Positions 17,134 through 27,213 of a stretch of DNA of 64,000 nucleotides are shown here, piece by piece. Under the pieces are notes generated by a model. That model was not told where the DNA came from. It made no database searches and saw only the letters and a program-made list of their open reading frames with translations. The DNA comes from Oceanobacillus profundus (GTDB lineage Bacteria > Bacillota > Bacilli > Bacillales > Amphibacillaceae), in assembly GCF_003515705.1 (NCBI RefSeq), contig NZ_QWEH01000002.1, positions 186,001 to 250,000 of the forward strand, given 5' to 3'. Positions within the stretch are counted from its first letter, which is position 1; every line of letters starts with the position of its first letter. The position numbers and the translations under genes were made by a program.

Positions 17134-19179
17134 TCAAATTACCTTTCGATCCCAATGACGGTGTGCTGCGATAGCTTCAAGAAACGTCTCCAAGAATTGT
17201 TTTCCGCTTCCTTCAATAACACCTGGATCACCAATTATATTATTACTTTCAAGCCATTCAATTCCATCTGCTGTTGCGCCAATTGCTTTATAATGTTTAT
17301 GAGCTTCTTTTACAAAGTCGCTTGCATTTTTGTAGAATGCGTCATCAACATTACTGCCACCGACAATATAAACGGCATCATACAAAACTGGGTGAGTTGT
17401 TGTGAAAGTATGAACAACTTGGAGGTCAACATTATTTTTACCTGATACGAAACCTTGTTTGTCGCTAATAATTTCGTATGCTACTCCAGCTATGTTCAAT
17501 CCTTGTAAAATCTCTTTTACCTCCGTATCCTGAAAGCCATTGTGCAAAATCACAGCAATTTTACGACCAACTTGAGTTTTTATTGTGTTTTCTTGACTAA
17601 GTGCAGGGGAGGCCTTTGTTACAGATGATTCTTCTGCAGTAGGAGGAGTTACCCCGATGTTGTTCGCAACCTCTGTGGCCATTGCTAGGTCAACATTCCC
17701 AAACATATCAACTACCTGCTGTTGAACCGATTTATCTTTTACGCTCCCAACTTCAAAGCTAAAGGCATTAATAATATGTTGCTTTTCAATAGGACTCATG
17801 CTGTTCCAAAAAAGTTTAGGCTGAGAGAAGTGGTCATTAAAGCTTTCACTTCTAGTTCGAATGATACTGCCTTCGACTTTTTCTTGATAATGAACAAATC
17901 CTCCCTCTTCTTCTGTTGCTGGAGCGGGGGTATTTGCAGCCATTGAATTATTATGATAAGCTACCCTTCCTTTATTGATTGTTTGCCTATGGTAGCCATC
18001 TCGCTGATTATTATGGAATGGACACACAGGCTTATTGATTGGAATCTCATGAAAATTTGGTCCACCTAATCGAATAAGCTGTGTATCTGTATAGGAAAAT
18101 AAACGTCCCTGTAACAGTGGGTCATTTGTAAAATCAATACCTGGTACAACATGTCCAGGATGAAATGCGACTTGTTCTGTTTCAGCGAAGAAGTTATCGA
18201 CATTGCGATTTAATGTAAGCTTGCCAATTATTTTTAGCGGTACATCCTCTTCAGGCCAAAGCTTTGTAGAATCAAGAATGTCGAAGTCAAAGGCAAATTC
18301 ATCCTTTTCCTCAATTATTTGCACACCTAATTCATACTCAGGGAAGTTCCCCATTTCGATCGCATCAAATAAATCCTGACGATTAAAATCTGGATTTTTA
18401 CCGGCAATTTTTTGTGCTTCATCCCAAACGAGTGAGTGGACACCAAGCTTCGGTACCCAATGGAACTTAACAAAATGCGATTTGCCTTGCTCATTTACAA
18501 AGCGGAAGGCATGAATCCCGAATCCTTGCATCATTCTGAAGCTTCTTGGGATCGCTCTATCCGACATAAGCCACATTACCTGATGTGCGGATTCCTGGTT
18601 ATTTGCAACAAAATCCCAAAATGTATCATGCGCAGCAGAAGCCTGTGGGATTTCATTATGCGGTTCAGGCTTAATAGCATGAACAATATCCGGAAATTTA
18701 ATACCATCCTGAATGAAGAAAACAGGCATATTGTTAGCTACTAGATCATAGTTACCCTCCTCGGTGTAAAATTTTGTAGCGAAACCGCGAACATCCCGGA
18801 CTGTGTCTGCCGAACCACGAAAACCAACAACTGTTGAAAAACGTACAAATACGGGTGTTTTTACCTTTGGATCTTGTAAAAACTTTGCTTTCGTGTATGG
18901 TTTCATGGATTCGTAAAGTTCAAAGACGCCATGCGCAGCAGTTCCCCTGGCATGTACGACACGTTCTGGGATACGTTCATGGTCGAAATGGGTCATCTTT
19001 TCGCGGAAATGGAAGTCTTCCATTAGTGTTGGACCGCGTTTTCCGGCAGTTAATGAGAGCTCATCCTCCGATACTTTTAAACCTTGATTTGTTGTTAGTA
19101 TCTTATTCGTATCATCTACACGGAATTGCTCTAATTGCTCTTGCTTACTATTTTCATTAATTTTAGGGTTCTCACTCAT
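17134..19179 (-). CDS. katE: large-subunit catalase with C-terminal DJ-1-like domain
   Basis: A 681-residue haem catalase (2 H2O2 to 2 H2O + O2), cytoplasmic, of the large-subunit clade. The distal histidine lies in VVHARGTAAHGVFE, the distal asparagine in NNMPVFFIQDG, and the proximal haem tyrosine in RLFSYTDTQLIRLG. From about residue 530 a flavodoxin/DJ-1-like domain follows (IAVILHNGFQDTEVKEIL, VYIVGGSNVDD). The N-terminal NENSKQEQLEQFRVD resembles B. subtilis KatE, a general-stress protein. A GGGAAT box (minus strand, about 19216-19221) resembles a sigma-B -10, but no GTTT -35 is evident. The start is ATG 19179, seven bases after GGAG. Confidence 0.93.
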   Translation of the reverse strand: MSENPKINENSKQEQLEQFRVDDTNKILTTNQGLKVSEDELSLTAGKRGPTLMEDFHFREKMTHFDHERIPERVVHARGTAAHGVFELYESMKPYTKAKFLQDPKVKTPVFVRFSTVVGFRGSADTVRDVRGFATKFYTEEGNYDLVANNMPVFFIQDGIKFPDIVHAIKPEPHNEIPQASAAHDTFWDFVANNQESAHQVMWLMSDRAIPRSFRMMQGFGIHAFRFVNEQGKSHFVKFHWVPKLGVHSLVWDEAQKIAGKNPDFNRQDLFDAIEMGNFPEYELGVQIIEEKDEFAFDFDILDSTKLWPEEDVPLKIIGKLTLNRNVDNFFAETEQVAFHPGHVVPGIDFTNDPLLQGRLFSYTDTQLIRLGGPNFHEIPINKPVCPFHNNQRDGYHRQTINKGRVAYHNNSMAANTPAPATEEEGGFVHYQEKVEGSIIRTRSESFNDHFSQPKLFWNSMSPIEKQHIINAFSFEVGSVKDKSVQQQVVDMFGNVDLAMATEVANNIGVTPPTAEESSVTKASPALSQENTIKTQVGRKIAVILHNGFQDTEVKEILQGLNIAGVAYEIISDKQGFVSGKNNVDLQVVHTFTTTHPVLYDAVYIVGGSNVDDAFYKNASDFVKEAHKHYKAIGATADGIEWLESNNIIGDPGVIEGSGKQFLETFLEAIAAHRHWDRKVI

Positions 19180-19259
19180 TGACAAACTCCTTTCCTGTAG
19201 TTGTTAGTATGTAATATTCCCAAAAGAGAGCATTCTATCATATTCTTTTTTTTGAAAAG

Positions 19260-19319
19260 GTAAAGATGTCTTTACGTTAAAGGTTTGGTATGTTATAAAA
19301 TATGTAAAGATATCTTTAC
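19260..19319 (+). promoter_or_regulatory. promoter with two 16-bp operators of the second HTH module
   Basis: GTAAAGATGTCTTTAC (19260-19275) and the perfect palindrome GTAAAGATATCTTTAC (19304-19319) bracket a promoter with -35 TTTACG (19271-19276), 17 bases and -10 TATAAA (19294-19299). The first operator overlaps the -35 and the second covers the expected start site, an architecture suited to tight autorepression. Confidence 0.7.
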
Positions 19320-19337
19320 TTACTAGAAGGTGAAATA

Positions 19338-19550
19338 ATGCCGGTTAAAAACAACATACGGAAAATTAGGTTAGAAAGGGGGATAAAGCAAATTCAAATG
19401 GCTGAGGATTTGCAGGTAACCAGACAAACGTTCACAGCGATTGAAAAAAATAAATATAATCCCAGTCTTGAACTTGCACTTAAGATTGTAGAGTACTTTA
19501 ATGTTCCGATCGAAGAAGTATTTACATTAGTGGAGGAGGAAGGCGAATGA
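19338..19550 (+). CDS. short XRE-type helix-turn-helix regulator (second copy)
   Basis: A 70-residue Cro/C1-type regulator: IRLERGIKQIQMAEDLQVTRQTFTAIEKNKYNPSL forms the HTH, followed by IEEVF. It is a paralogue of the protein at 11222 with a similar recognition helix (VTRQTFTAIEK against [11 protein letters not shown]). Two GTAAAG-N4-CTTTAC palindromes lie in its promoter. The next gene starts inside its stop codon (ATGA), so both are translationally coupled. AGAAGGTGA precedes ATG. Confidence 0.85.
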   Translation: MPVKNNIRKIRLERGIKQIQMAEDLQVTRQTFTAIEKNKYNPSLELALKIVEYFNVPIEEVFTLVEEEGE

Positions 19551-19936
19551 AAAGAAGAAAAATGCACAAATGGAATTTTACGTTTGCAGGAATTGGAGGA
19601 GTCATTGGAATGACGATTGGGCAGTTGCTTGTAGGAAATCTGAACTTCGGTGGCATACTTGGATCCTTAACTGCATTATTACTTGTGGTTGGAATTGATG
19701 TAGCTCGAATGCGTTTTAAAAAAGACAAAACACCGGATTTTGATGAACGAACAGTGAAAAACATGCTTAAATTTTATGCTTATGCGGCAAATATCTTTAT
19801 TGCGCTTCTTTTTATTGGGTTGGGAATTATTAGTTTCATGAATATAGAAAGTGTGGCAGTTTTCTATTTAATGATCCCATTTGCGGTATATTTTCTTTTA
19901 AGTGGTGTTGGAGCGCTTATTGTCAGTCGTAAGTAG
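19547..19936 (+). CDS. DUF2178/DUF3796-like membrane protein coupled to the HTH regulator
   Basis: A 129-residue protein with four hydrophobic segments in two hairpins, separated by a loop with PDFDERTVKNMLKFYAYA. The DER motif matches its counterpart at 11424. The start at 19547 overlaps the HTH stop codon by four bases and has GGAGGAAGG upstream. Such HTH/membrane pairs are common in Firmicutes but their function is not established; a membrane protein that senses a signal and modulates the repressor is one possibility. Confidence 0.65.
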   Translation: MKRRKMHKWNFTFAGIGGVIGMTIGQLLVGNLNFGGILGSLTALLLVVGIDVARMRFKKDKTPDFDERTVKNMLKFYAYAANIFIALLFIGLGIISFMNIESVAVFYLMIPFAVYFLLSGVGALIVSRK

Positions 19937-19966
19937 GTAGTGAGCCAGGGAGAGAATTCGATGAAA

Positions 19967-20029
19967 ACCATCAGCCAGTCATGCAGCTGGCATAACATAT
20001 CCAAAATTTGTACACAAGGCTGATGGGCT
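19967..20029 (+). terminator. imperfect hairpin after the second HTH module
   Basis: Outer arms CATCAGCC and GGCTGATG enclose a smaller GCCAG/CTGGC hairpin. There is no T-run, so it may be a structured relic and not an efficient terminator. Confidence 0.35.
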
Positions 20030-20065
20030 ACGTATGAAGGAACGCTTTTTAAGAGTCATACTTAA

Positions 20066-20268
20066 CGACTGGAATGGTGACTTATTTGTGAGCATGGCGT
20101 CATAATCGGCTGGAATGGTGTGTTATTTGTGAGTATGGCGTCATAATCGGCTGGAATGGTGTGTTATTTGTGAGTATGGCGTCTTAATCAGCTGGAATGG
20201 TGTGTTATTTGTGAGTATGGTGTCTTAAGCACCGGAGATAGTGTCTTGTTTGCATGTATGGAGTATAT
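20066..20268. repeat. 41-bp tandem repeat, four good copies and one decayed copy
   Basis: Units start at 20066, 20107, 20148 and 20189, with a degenerate fifth from 20230. The shared core is CTGGAATGGTGTGTTATTTG followed by TGAGTATGGCGTC. The middle copies differ at only a few positions. The unit length is not a multiple of three and no reading frame runs through, so it is non-coding. It fills most of the 386-base gap before the kinase-like gene. Confidence 0.9.
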
Positions 20269-20322
20269 GGATGATGCTTACATTTCATTGCCAACGCTAG
20301 AATACAGACAAGGAGTGATCAG

Positions 20323-21228
20323 ATGGAAGAACAATGGAAAAAGAAGATTCCTTTTTTGCGATATTCGAAAGAAGTCGTTTCGTTGGACAAAGGATTTTCT
20401 TATGATAAGAAGTTTATTATTGATAATCAGTATCTGCTACGAGTTTTTTCGAATAAACAAATTCAACGCAGAAAAGAAGAATTTGTTACGGTAAACAAAT
20501 TAGGTGCCTATTCAGATGCAATCCCAAAAGGAATTGAATTTGATGTGATAGAAGGAACTGATATGGCTTATATGATACTCACGTATCTCCCAGGAAAAGA
20601 CGCTGAGATTGCTTTAAAGGAATTAACAAACGAAGAGCAATATCGAATTGGAATTTTAGCGGGAAAGGAATTAAAGAAACTTCATCGTTTTTCAGCCCCT
20701 ACTGATTATCCAGCATGGAATACAATAAAAAAACAAAAGAGTGATAGGTACTTAATGGAGTTACAGCAGATTGATGTGGATAAACGGATAAAGGAAATGC
20801 TAGAAACCTATATTTGGGAAAATGAAATGCTGTTAAAAGGAAGGCCAAATACATTTCAGCATGATGATTTTCATCCTGCCAATATTCTAATTCATAACAG
20901 GACATTTTCTGGAATTATTGATTTCGGACGAATGGATTGGGGAGATCCGGTTCATGACTTACAGAAGCTCGGTTTTTTCTCCAAGCGTATAAGTATTCCG
21001 TTTACAAATGGGGTTATTGCCGGCTATCATAATGAGCAGCCTGTAGCGGAATCATTTTGGAAATTATATACATTATATAGTGCGATGCACGTTGCTTCAT
21101 CGCTTGTCTGGGGACTAAAAAGAAGTCAAGCGCAATACGAAATAATGCTAAACTATTCGCTGGATGTAATAAGAGATCATGAGGATTTTACACGTGTCAT
21201 CCCGAAATGGTATAAAGATGGAAGTTGA
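20323..21228 (+). CDS. aminoglycoside-phosphotransferase-family kinase
   Basis: 301 residues with the APH/choline-kinase fold. The Brenner-type catalytic loop is QHDDFHPANILI (HxDxxxxN) and the metal-binding DFG-like segment is IDFGRMDWGDP. A nucleotide-binding lobe occupies about the first 95 residues (MAYMILTYLPGKDAE at the hinge). Such chromosomal APH-like proteins in Bacillaceae usually have unknown, often housekeeping, substrates; resistance cannot be inferred from the sequence. Its ribosome binding site AAGGAGTGAT lies just before ATG. It stands alone between the tandem repeat and the next small gene. Confidence 0.8.
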   Translation: MEEQWKKKIPFLRYSKEVVSLDKGFSYDKKFIIDNQYLLRVFSNKQIQRRKEEFVTVNKLGAYSDAIPKGIEFDVIEGTDMAYMILTYLPGKDAEIALKELTNEEQYRIGILAGKELKKLHRFSAPTDYPAWNTIKKQKSDRYLMELQQIDVDKRIKEMLETYIWENEMLLKGRPNTFQHDDFHPANILIHNRTFSGIIDFGRMDWGDPVHDLQKLGFFSKRISIPFTNGVIAGYHNEQPVAESFWKLYTLYSAMHVASSLVWGLKRSQAQYEIMLNYSLDVIRDHEDFTRVIPKWYKDGS

Positions 21229-21349
21229 AAGCGACTGGAGCAAAACAATTCTTCAGGAAAGTTTTAAAAACTGTACATACGCCCAATAGTTACTTTAGGC
21301 ATATGCATAGGATAATGGAGAGAGCAATAAAGAAATGAGGGGAAAATAG

Positions 21350-21634
21350 ATGAGTGATGAACAAAATGAGACGCTTGTATCCACGAATTATGACATGTCT
21401 CCCTATTTAGCTTATGTACCATATCCTTATTTTAGAAATGAACATGAATATCATGGTGATCAACGATTTTTTCCGTTCTTGCTGCCATTTCTAGGTGGTC
21501 TAGCCGGTGGTTTGCTCGCTGGTGCGGTATACCAGCCAGGACCGGCGTATTACCCCGTATATCAACCATTTCCAGTTTATCAACCGTATCCATATCCACC
21601 GTATGGCCCTTATTACTCGGGGTATAATTGGTGA
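21350..21634 (+). CDS. small Pro/Tyr-rich protein with a Gly-rich hydrophobic core
   Basis: 94 residues. A polar N-terminus is followed by FFPFLLPFLGGLAGGLLAG (about 44-62, a possible membrane segment) and a C-terminal tail dominated by YQP, PYP and PYG repeats. Similar small proteins occur across Bacillaceae and some are spore-coat or surface-associated, but I do not recognise a named family. AGGGGAAAATAG before ATG and a terminator behind support a real, monocistronic gene. Confidence 0.65.
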   Translation: MSDEQNETLVSTNYDMSPYLAYVPYPYFRNEHEYHGDQRFFPFLLPFLGGLAGGLLAGAVYQPGPAYYPVYQPFPVYQPYPYPPYGPYYSGYNW

Positions 21635-21642
21635 AGTATCAG

Positions 21643-21678
21643 ATGCCCGTATTTATTCAAATAATATGGGCATTTTCT
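21643..21678 (+). terminator. terminator after the Pro/Tyr-rich gene
   Basis: Stem ATGCCCGTATTTATT/AATAATATGGGCAT (minor mismatches), followed by TTTTCTCTT. Confidence 0.65.
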
Positions 21679-21785
21679 CTTCTATTATATAGAACGTGCA
21701 TTCTGTTTAGCGGTTTGGTAAAATGGGATTAATAATATAACGATTCAATAACGAAATCATTATGTGTTAAAAGGAGAGATCCGAA

Positions 21786-23006
21786 ATGGCAGAAGAAATA
21801 TCATTTATCCATGCAGCTGATTTGCATTTAGATAGTCCTTTTAAAGGATTGAGTAATCTACCGGAACAAATTTTTAATGAAGTACTTGAAAGTACATTTG
21901 CCGCTTTGGATCAACTAATTGAGGTAGCGATTAGCAAACAGGTGGATTTTGTTCTGATAGCTGGAGATTTATTTGATAATGAGAAGCAAAGCTTGAAAGC
22001 GCAAATTCGATTACGACGAGCTTTCGAGAAATTAGAATCGCAGTCAATTCATGTATATTTATCCTATGGAAATCATGATTACATAAAGGGCAATCGTTAC
22101 CCAGTAACATACCCAGAAAATGTTTCTATTTTTCCAGGAGAGAAAGTGACCAATTTCACGTTTACCAAAGATGGAGCGGATGTAGCGCAAATCTATGGAT
22201 TCAGCTATGAAAACCGTGCTGTATTTGAAAGGAAAGCGAAAGCATACAAAATTAGCGATGAAACAATTCCCTATCATATTGCAATGTTACATGGAAGTAT
22301 TGTTAGCAACACAGAGCACGACGTATATGCCCCGTTTCAAATTTCTGATTTAGTAGAAGAAGATTTTAATTACTGGGCACTTGGTCATATCCATAAGCGA
22401 GAAATATTAAAAGACACTCCTCCTATCGTCTATCCTGGGAATATTCAAGGACGAAATAGAAAAGAAACAGGTGAAAAGGGATGCTACCATGTTATATTGA
22501 AGGACAAGCAGGCTGAGTTGTCCTTTATCCCATTACAGTCCATTGAATTTCAGTCGAAAAAAATAGATGTTTCTTCGTGTAAGCAGGTTCATGATTTAGA
22601 AAAGCAAATCTTAAGGGAGATCACTGGTACAAAAGGACCTCAATTAATTGAACTTACCCTAACAAGTGATGATCCAAGCTTGAAAGAGTGGGAGCGTCTA
22701 AAACATGTGGAAGATATTGTTGATCTTATCAATGAAACAACTGTTTCTGGAATGAATTGGAAATACATATTTCGTGTTTCAACAGATGTGAAGCAAGTTC
22801 TAATTGATGAAGCTATGGAGAACGGTAGTCATTTTATAGCAGAATTGTCTCATCACCTAAAGGAGACGGCTATACTTCCGTACATTGGAGAATTATATCA
22901 GCACAAACAGGCAAGGAGGTATTTGAAGCCATTGTCAAATGAAGAAGAACAAGAAATTAAAGAAGAAGCAAAGCAGCTCCTGATCCAGGAACTGCTGAAG
23001 GGGTGA
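21786..23006 (+). CDS. yhaO: SbcD-like metallophosphoesterase YhaO
   Basis: A 406-residue calcineurin-like nuclease related to SbcD/Mre11. Metal-binding motifs are all present: HAADLHLDSPF, IAGDLFDNE, YLSYGNHDYI, IAMLHGSI and YWALGHIHKRE. It overlaps the start of yhaN and should form an Mre11-Rad50-like pair with it. The order yhaO-yhaN-yhaM is conserved in Bacillaceae. AAGGAGAGAT precedes ATG. A role in DNA end processing is inferred from the family. Confidence 0.9.
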   Translation: MAEEISFIHAADLHLDSPFKGLSNLPEQIFNEVLESTFAALDQLIEVAISKQVDFVLIAGDLFDNEKQSLKAQIRLRRAFEKLESQSIHVYLSYGNHDYIKGNRYPVTYPENVSIFPGEKVTNFTFTKDGADVAQIYGFSYENRAVFERKAKAYKISDETIPYHIAMLHGSIVSNTEHDVYAPFQISDLVEEDFNYWALGHIHKREILKDTPPIVYPGNIQGRNRKETGEKGCYHVILKDKQAELSFIPLQSIEFQSKKIDVSSCKQVHDLEKQILREITGTKGPQLIELTLTSDDPSLKEWERLKHVEDIVDLINETTVSGMNWKYIFRVSTDVKQVLIDEAMENGSHFIAELSHHLKETAILPYIGELYQHKQARRYLKPLSNEEEQEIKEEAKQLLIQELLKG

Positions 23007-23011
23007 TTGAT

Positions 23012-25960
23012 TTGAAAATCCTCGATGCCACAATTTATGGTTTTGGAAAATGGGTCGACTATAAAATTGATTTTTCAGATGCAACATGTATTTATGGAGA
23101 AAATGAATCTGGTAAATCAACGATTCAAAAATTTATTCTTTTTATGTTGTTTGGTCTCACACCGAAGCAGCGCACATTTTATCGACCGAAGACGAGCGGA
23201 AAAATGGGTGGTAAAATGACAGTCCTTCATTCAGAGATCGGTGAATTTCGCATTGAACGATTGGATGAAGTGAATAATGGTGCTGCTGCATGCTTTACGA
23301 AAGACGGAAAAACATATGACGAAGCATGGTTAAAGGAACAGCTAAATGGAATGACAGCAAAAACATACGAATCCATTTTTTCTTTCTCTGCACTAGACTT
23401 AACGGAAATTCGCAATATGAAAGATGAAGATTTAGGTGAAGTGCTACTTGGGATTGGGATGACAGGATCCAATAATATCTATGCTGTTGAAAAACAATTG
23501 GATGCGAAAATCGGTGAGCTGTTTAAACCAACTGGAAAAAAGCCACTAATGAACCAAAAAATTGAATCATTAAATCGGATTTCTGATTCCTTACAAAGCT
23601 TTCGGGAAGTGGAAGCTTCATATCGCGAAAAAAAAGAAACGGTTGCACAATTGGAGCAGGAGCTAACGCAATTGCAAATAGAGATGAAAGAAGAAAAAAA
23701 AGTAGCATTTACGATCGAAAAACAACTACATGCCCTACCGGTAATCCATGAATACCATAAGTTAAAAAAACAGCTTGAAGATTATCCAGAGACAATTAAA
23801 TTTCCTGAAAACGGTGTAAGTCGTCTGGAAAAATGGAAGGAATCGCTATTGCCGCTCAAAAGTGAATGGAATATCGTCGCAGGTCATGAAAAGAAGTATA
23901 AGCAAAAGATAGCGACGATTGAGCAGGACTTACATGCAAAGGAAATCGGTCAAGAAGCAAAAGGGCTTCTTGACGAGAAGAAACGGATTCAATCGCAATG
24001 TGGTGAACTAAAAAAACTACAAACTGCGGTAAGCCATGATGAACTTCAACTAAATGAAGCGATGGATCGTTTACATCTAGGTATACAAGTAAAAGAACTT
24101 GCTAGTCTAGAGCTTCCCTTTTATTTAGAAAAGGCATGGACGCAATTAAAGAATGAAAACGAGCAGCTCAAACTTGAATCCGAACAGTTGGACAATGAAC
24201 AGAAGCAGCTAGAGCAAGAGAAGCATTATATGAACAACCAAATCAAGCAGTTGAAGGAATCGATTTTATCAGATAGTCATGTACATGAGTTGCGTGATCG
24301 GTTAGATACTTTTAAATCAACACAATTAATGGATAAACTCAAAAGGGATGCAAAAAAAAGGGAAGAAGCGCAAAATAAAGAAAATCAACTAGCTTCAAAT
24401 GTCCTTATAGGAAGTATTATTGTTGCAATCCTTTTAGGTATTGGCGCAATATTAACCGATTATAGCTGGCTCTATACGATTATGCTGCTGACACTTGTGT
24501 TGGGAATCGGGCAATGGTTGATGACGAAGCGAACAAATAAAGAGTTCGATCATGTACTTGAGGATTATCATGAGCAATCTGGTCAACAGGTTACGGAAGC
24601 AGAAAGAAGAGAAGCAGCGGAACTGCTAGAAATGCAGGAAAAGTATAAAAGTGAGCAGGCGGCCTTACAAGAGCAGTTGAAGCTTGCACACATCCAGTAT
24701 ATTAAATGGAATGAAAAACAAAACCTGTTAGCTGAACGGGAGCAGCGATTAGAGGAGCAAATTTGTCGTCATTATGAAAGCCATCCTTTCTTAAAGCAAA
24801 TGGAAATGGCATACTGGCCTGAACTGTATCATCATTTAAAACATGTTTTGAAATTAATAAAGGATTGGCAAAAGCATATGGATGAGGTAGCTACGCTGGA
24901 AAAGCAATTGGCAATAGATCAGCAAAATCTTGAGCGATTTATAGAAAAGCTGGGGGTTACTAATTCAGGAGAGGATCTAGAAGAAAAGCTGCAAACGATA
25001 GAGCAAATTCATAATGTCCAACTAGAGAAACGTAAAGAGCTTAATTATTATAAGCAACTATTAGCAGATTTAAAGGAAAAACAACGTGAATTACAAGAAA
25101 GTATGCAAACATACGAAACGGAAATAGAGCGTTTGTTTAACCTGGCAGCAGTTGATACAGAGGAATTATTCTATGAAAAGGCGAGACAATCAGAGGAAAA
25201 GGCTACGCTTGAAAAGGAATTAGCAAAAACGACGACACAGCATAAAAACCTATTGTCAACGGAAGGCTTACAGCAATTTGGAAAAACGATGGTAACAGAA
25301 ACAGAACTAGAATTGAATCGGCAACATACCGAAGAATCAATGCAATCACTGGAAAGCAAGCTAGAAAAGGTAAGAGAAAATTTAGCAGATACGAAAGCAG
25401 AGCTCGTTGCCATGGAATCAACGGAGTCTTATTCTACTAGTCTTCATCAGTTTGAAATGGAAACGGAGCATTTTAACCAGTTGGGTAAAGAATGGGCGGT
25501 TTTAAAAACTGCTAAAGAAATACTTACAGAGACAAAACGTAATTATCGAGCGAATTATTTATCGAAGGTCATTGAAGTAACAACTTTATATTTTAAAGAA
25601 ATTACGGACGGGAAGTATGTTCAGGTCTATGCGCCAACAGATAGTAGTGTGTTTCAAGTAGAATCAATCGACAATATACGATACACTGTAAATGAATTAT
25701 CTCAAGGAACAATTGATCAGCTGTACGTAGCATTACGTCTTGCAATAAGTGAAATAATGAGTGAAAAGCACGGATTACCATTTGTGATTGATGATGCTTT
25801 TGTGCATTTTGACTCTATTAGAATAAAGAAGATGATTGCTATTCTTCAGCAAGTTGCAGAAAAGCAACAAGTGATACTGTTTACGTGCAGACAGGAAATC
25901 GCTTCTGCTGTAACGGAAATGAAGCAAATAGACATAACGGAAAAAGTCCAAAATATATAG
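23012..25960 (+). CDS. yhaN: SbcC/Rad50-like ATPase with membrane hairpin, YhaN
   Basis: About 982 residues. The N-terminal ATPase half has Walker [12 protein letters not shown]. Long coiled coils cover about 170-460 and 530-850, and the C-terminal half has signature [16 protein letters not shown] and Walker [14 protein letters not shown]. Between the coiled coils lies a hydrophobic hairpin ([18 protein letters not shown] and [17 protein letters not shown]), as in the YhaN subfamily, implying membrane attachment of the coiled-coil tip. TTG 23012, about 6 bases after GGGGTGAT, is the likely start; GTG 23003 overlaps the Shine-Dalgarno. It is coupled to yhaO. Confidence 0.88.
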   Translation: MKILDATIYGFGKWVDYKIDFSDATCIYGENESGKSTIQKFILFMLFGLTPKQRTFYRPKTSGKMGGKMTVLHSEIGEFRIERLDEVNNGAAACFTKDGKTYDEAWLKEQLNGMTAKTYESIFSFSALDLTEIRNMKDEDLGEVLLGIGMTGSNNIYAVEKQLDAKIGELFKPTGKKPLMNQKIESLNRISDSLQSFREVEASYREKKETVAQLEQELTQLQIEMKEEKKVAFTIEKQLHALPVIHEYHKLKKQLEDYPETIKFPENGVSRLEKWKESLLPLKSEWNIVAGHEKKYKQKIATIEQDLHAKEIGQEAKGLLDEKKRIQSQCGELKKLQTAVSHDELQLNEAMDRLHLGIQVKELASLELPFYLEKAWTQLKNENEQLKLESEQLDNEQKQLEQEKHYMNNQIKQLKESILSDSHVHELRDRLDTFKSTQLMDKLKRDAKKREEAQNKENQLASNVLIGSIIVAILLGIGAILTDYSWLYTIMLLTLVLGIGQWLMTKRTNKEFDHVLEDYHEQSGQQVTEAERREAAELLEMQEKYKSEQAALQEQLKLAHIQYIKWNEKQNLLAEREQRLEEQICRHYESHPFLKQMEMAYWPELYHHLKHVLKLIKDWQKHMDEVATLEKQLAIDQQNLERFIEKLGVTNSGEDLEEKLQTIEQIHNVQLEKRKELNYYKQLLADLKEKQRELQESMQTYETEIERLFNLAAVDTEELFYEKARQSEEKATLEKELAKTTTQHKNLLSTEGLQQFGKTMVTETELELNRQHTEESMQSLESKLEKVRENLADTKAELVAMESTESYSTSLHQFEMETEHFNQLGKEWAVLKTAKEILTETKRNYRANYLSKVIEVTTLYFKEITDGKYVQVYAPTDSSVFQVESIDNIRYTVNELSQGTIDQLYVALRLAISEIMSEKHGLPFVIDDAFVHFDSIRIKKMIAILQQVAEKQQVILFTCRQEIASAVTEMKQIDITEKVQNI

Positions 25961-25991
25961 TTTTCAGGAAATTGGAAAGGGCGGAGAATAC

Positions 25992-26939
25992 ATGAAAAGA
26001 GGAATAGGTTATAGCGCAGTAGGCGAGACGTTCGATGACTTTCTATTAATCAAGGAAGCTACTAAAGGAATGACGAGCAATGGGAAACCATTCCTAACCT
26101 TAATATTGCGTGATGCAACTGGGGAAATAGAAGCAAAGCTTTGGGATGCAACAAAGGATGATGAAACGCTTTTTATTGCAGAGCAAATTATTCGGGTGAC
26201 AGGAGAGATCAACCAATTCCGAGGTAAGAACCAATTAAAAATCTTATCTGTAAGACCAGCGCAGGAAACGGACGGTGTGAAGATCTCTGATTTTGTAGAG
26301 AAAGCTCCTGTGGAAAGGGAATATTTGACGGAAAAGCTGACAGAGGCTATTTTTGAAATGAAGAATCCAGTCATTCAGCGGATAGTTAGAGCATTTATAA
26401 AAAAATACCAAGAAGGGTTGCTTACCTATCCAGCAGCATCTAAGAATCACCATGAATATGCATCTGGCTTAGCTCATCACATTGTAAGCATGTTACAAAT
26501 AGCGAGAGAGCTATCCAAGCTTTATCCGCAGATTAATAAAGATCTTCTTTATGCAGGAATTATTTTACATGATCTTGGTAAACTGAAAGAACTTTCTGGG
26601 GTGGTGACAACTACATATACTTTAGAAGGAAAATTACTTGGGCATATCCCAATGATGGTGGAAGAAATTGGCTTGATGGCTAGAGAATTGCAAATTGAAG
26701 GGGAAGAAGTGCTCATTTTGCAGCATCTGGTTTTAAGTCATCATGGGAAGGCAGAATGGGGAAGCCCGACACCACCATTAGTGCGTGAAGCGGAAATTCT
26801 TCATCTTATTGATTTAATTGATGCGAAGATGAATATGCTGAATCGTTCTTTAGATAAGGTGAAGCCTGGTGAATTTACAGATCGGTTGTTTGCAATGGAT
26901 AATCGGGCATTTTATAAGCCATTATTTGAAGAAAATTAA
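25992..26939 (+). CDS. yhaM: 3'-5' exoribonuclease YhaM
   Basis: 315 residues. An N-terminal OB-fold nucleic-acid-binding domain (about 10-95, [23 protein letters not shown]) is followed by an HD domain: [23 protein letters not shown] and [14 protein letters not shown]. YhaM is a manganese-dependent 3' exonuclease acting on RNA and single-stranded DNA, cytoplasmic. It lies 31 bases after yhaN in the same operon, with AAAGGGCGGAG before ATG. The length matches the family. Confidence 0.93.
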   Translation: MKRGIGYSAVGETFDDFLLIKEATKGMTSNGKPFLTLILRDATGEIEAKLWDATKDDETLFIAEQIIRVTGEINQFRGKNQLKILSVRPAQETDGVKISDFVEKAPVEREYLTEKLTEAIFEMKNPVIQRIVRAFIKKYQEGLLTYPAASKNHHEYASGLAHHIVSMLQIARELSKLYPQINKDLLYAGIILHDLGKLKELSGVVTTTYTLEGKLLGHIPMMVEEIGLMARELQIEGEEVLILQHLVLSHHGKAEWGSPTPPLVREAEILHLIDLIDAKMNMLNRSLDKVKPGEFTDRLFAMDNRAFYKPLFEEN

Positions 26940-27012
26940 GCAATAGTTATTTTCCTCATTTTTGTTCATATATATAAAATAGAAAGCTTGGACAAGATTG
27001 GGGGATTTATGG

Positions 27013-27213
27013 ATGACAGAAGCAATTCCATTATGGGTATTCGCGGTAATTATTTTGATTTTCCTCAGCGGTTATATGGCATTCCGAGCAATGCTTGCAG
27101 AAAGGAAATTAGATCAGCAGTTTATTGAACGTGAAGGACAAATCTATATGGATCGTATTCATGAAGATAAATTGCGACGAGAGTCAGAAAATGAGCAACA
27201 GCGCTCCAATTAA
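27013..27213 (+). CDS. yhaL: sporulation-associated membrane protein YhaL
   Basis: A 66-residue protein with one N-terminal membrane segment (PLWVFAVIILIFLSGYMAF) and a charged tail with FIEREGQIYMDRI, matching B. subtilis YhaL, whose gene also follows yhaM. ATG 27013, 8 bases after GGGGG, is preferred over an in-frame TTG at 26998. Its exact role in sporulation is not known. It is convergent with prsA across a shared terminator. Confidence 0.75.
   Translation: MTEAIPLWVFAVIILIFLSGYMAFRAMLAERKLDQQFIEREGQIYMDRIHEDKLRRESENEQQRSN

Noticed and set aside
19180-19260. Sigma-B promoter for katE
   Set aside because: A GGGAAT -10-like box exists, but no GTTT-type -35 lies 12-16 bases upstream.
20066-20268. 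41-bp repeat as a CRISPR array
   Set aside because: The copies are directly adjacent with no unique spacers, and no cas gene is near.
20323-21228. Antibiotic-resistance gene
   Set aside because: The APH fold alone does not predict aminoglycoside resistance; the context is chromosomal with no mobile element.
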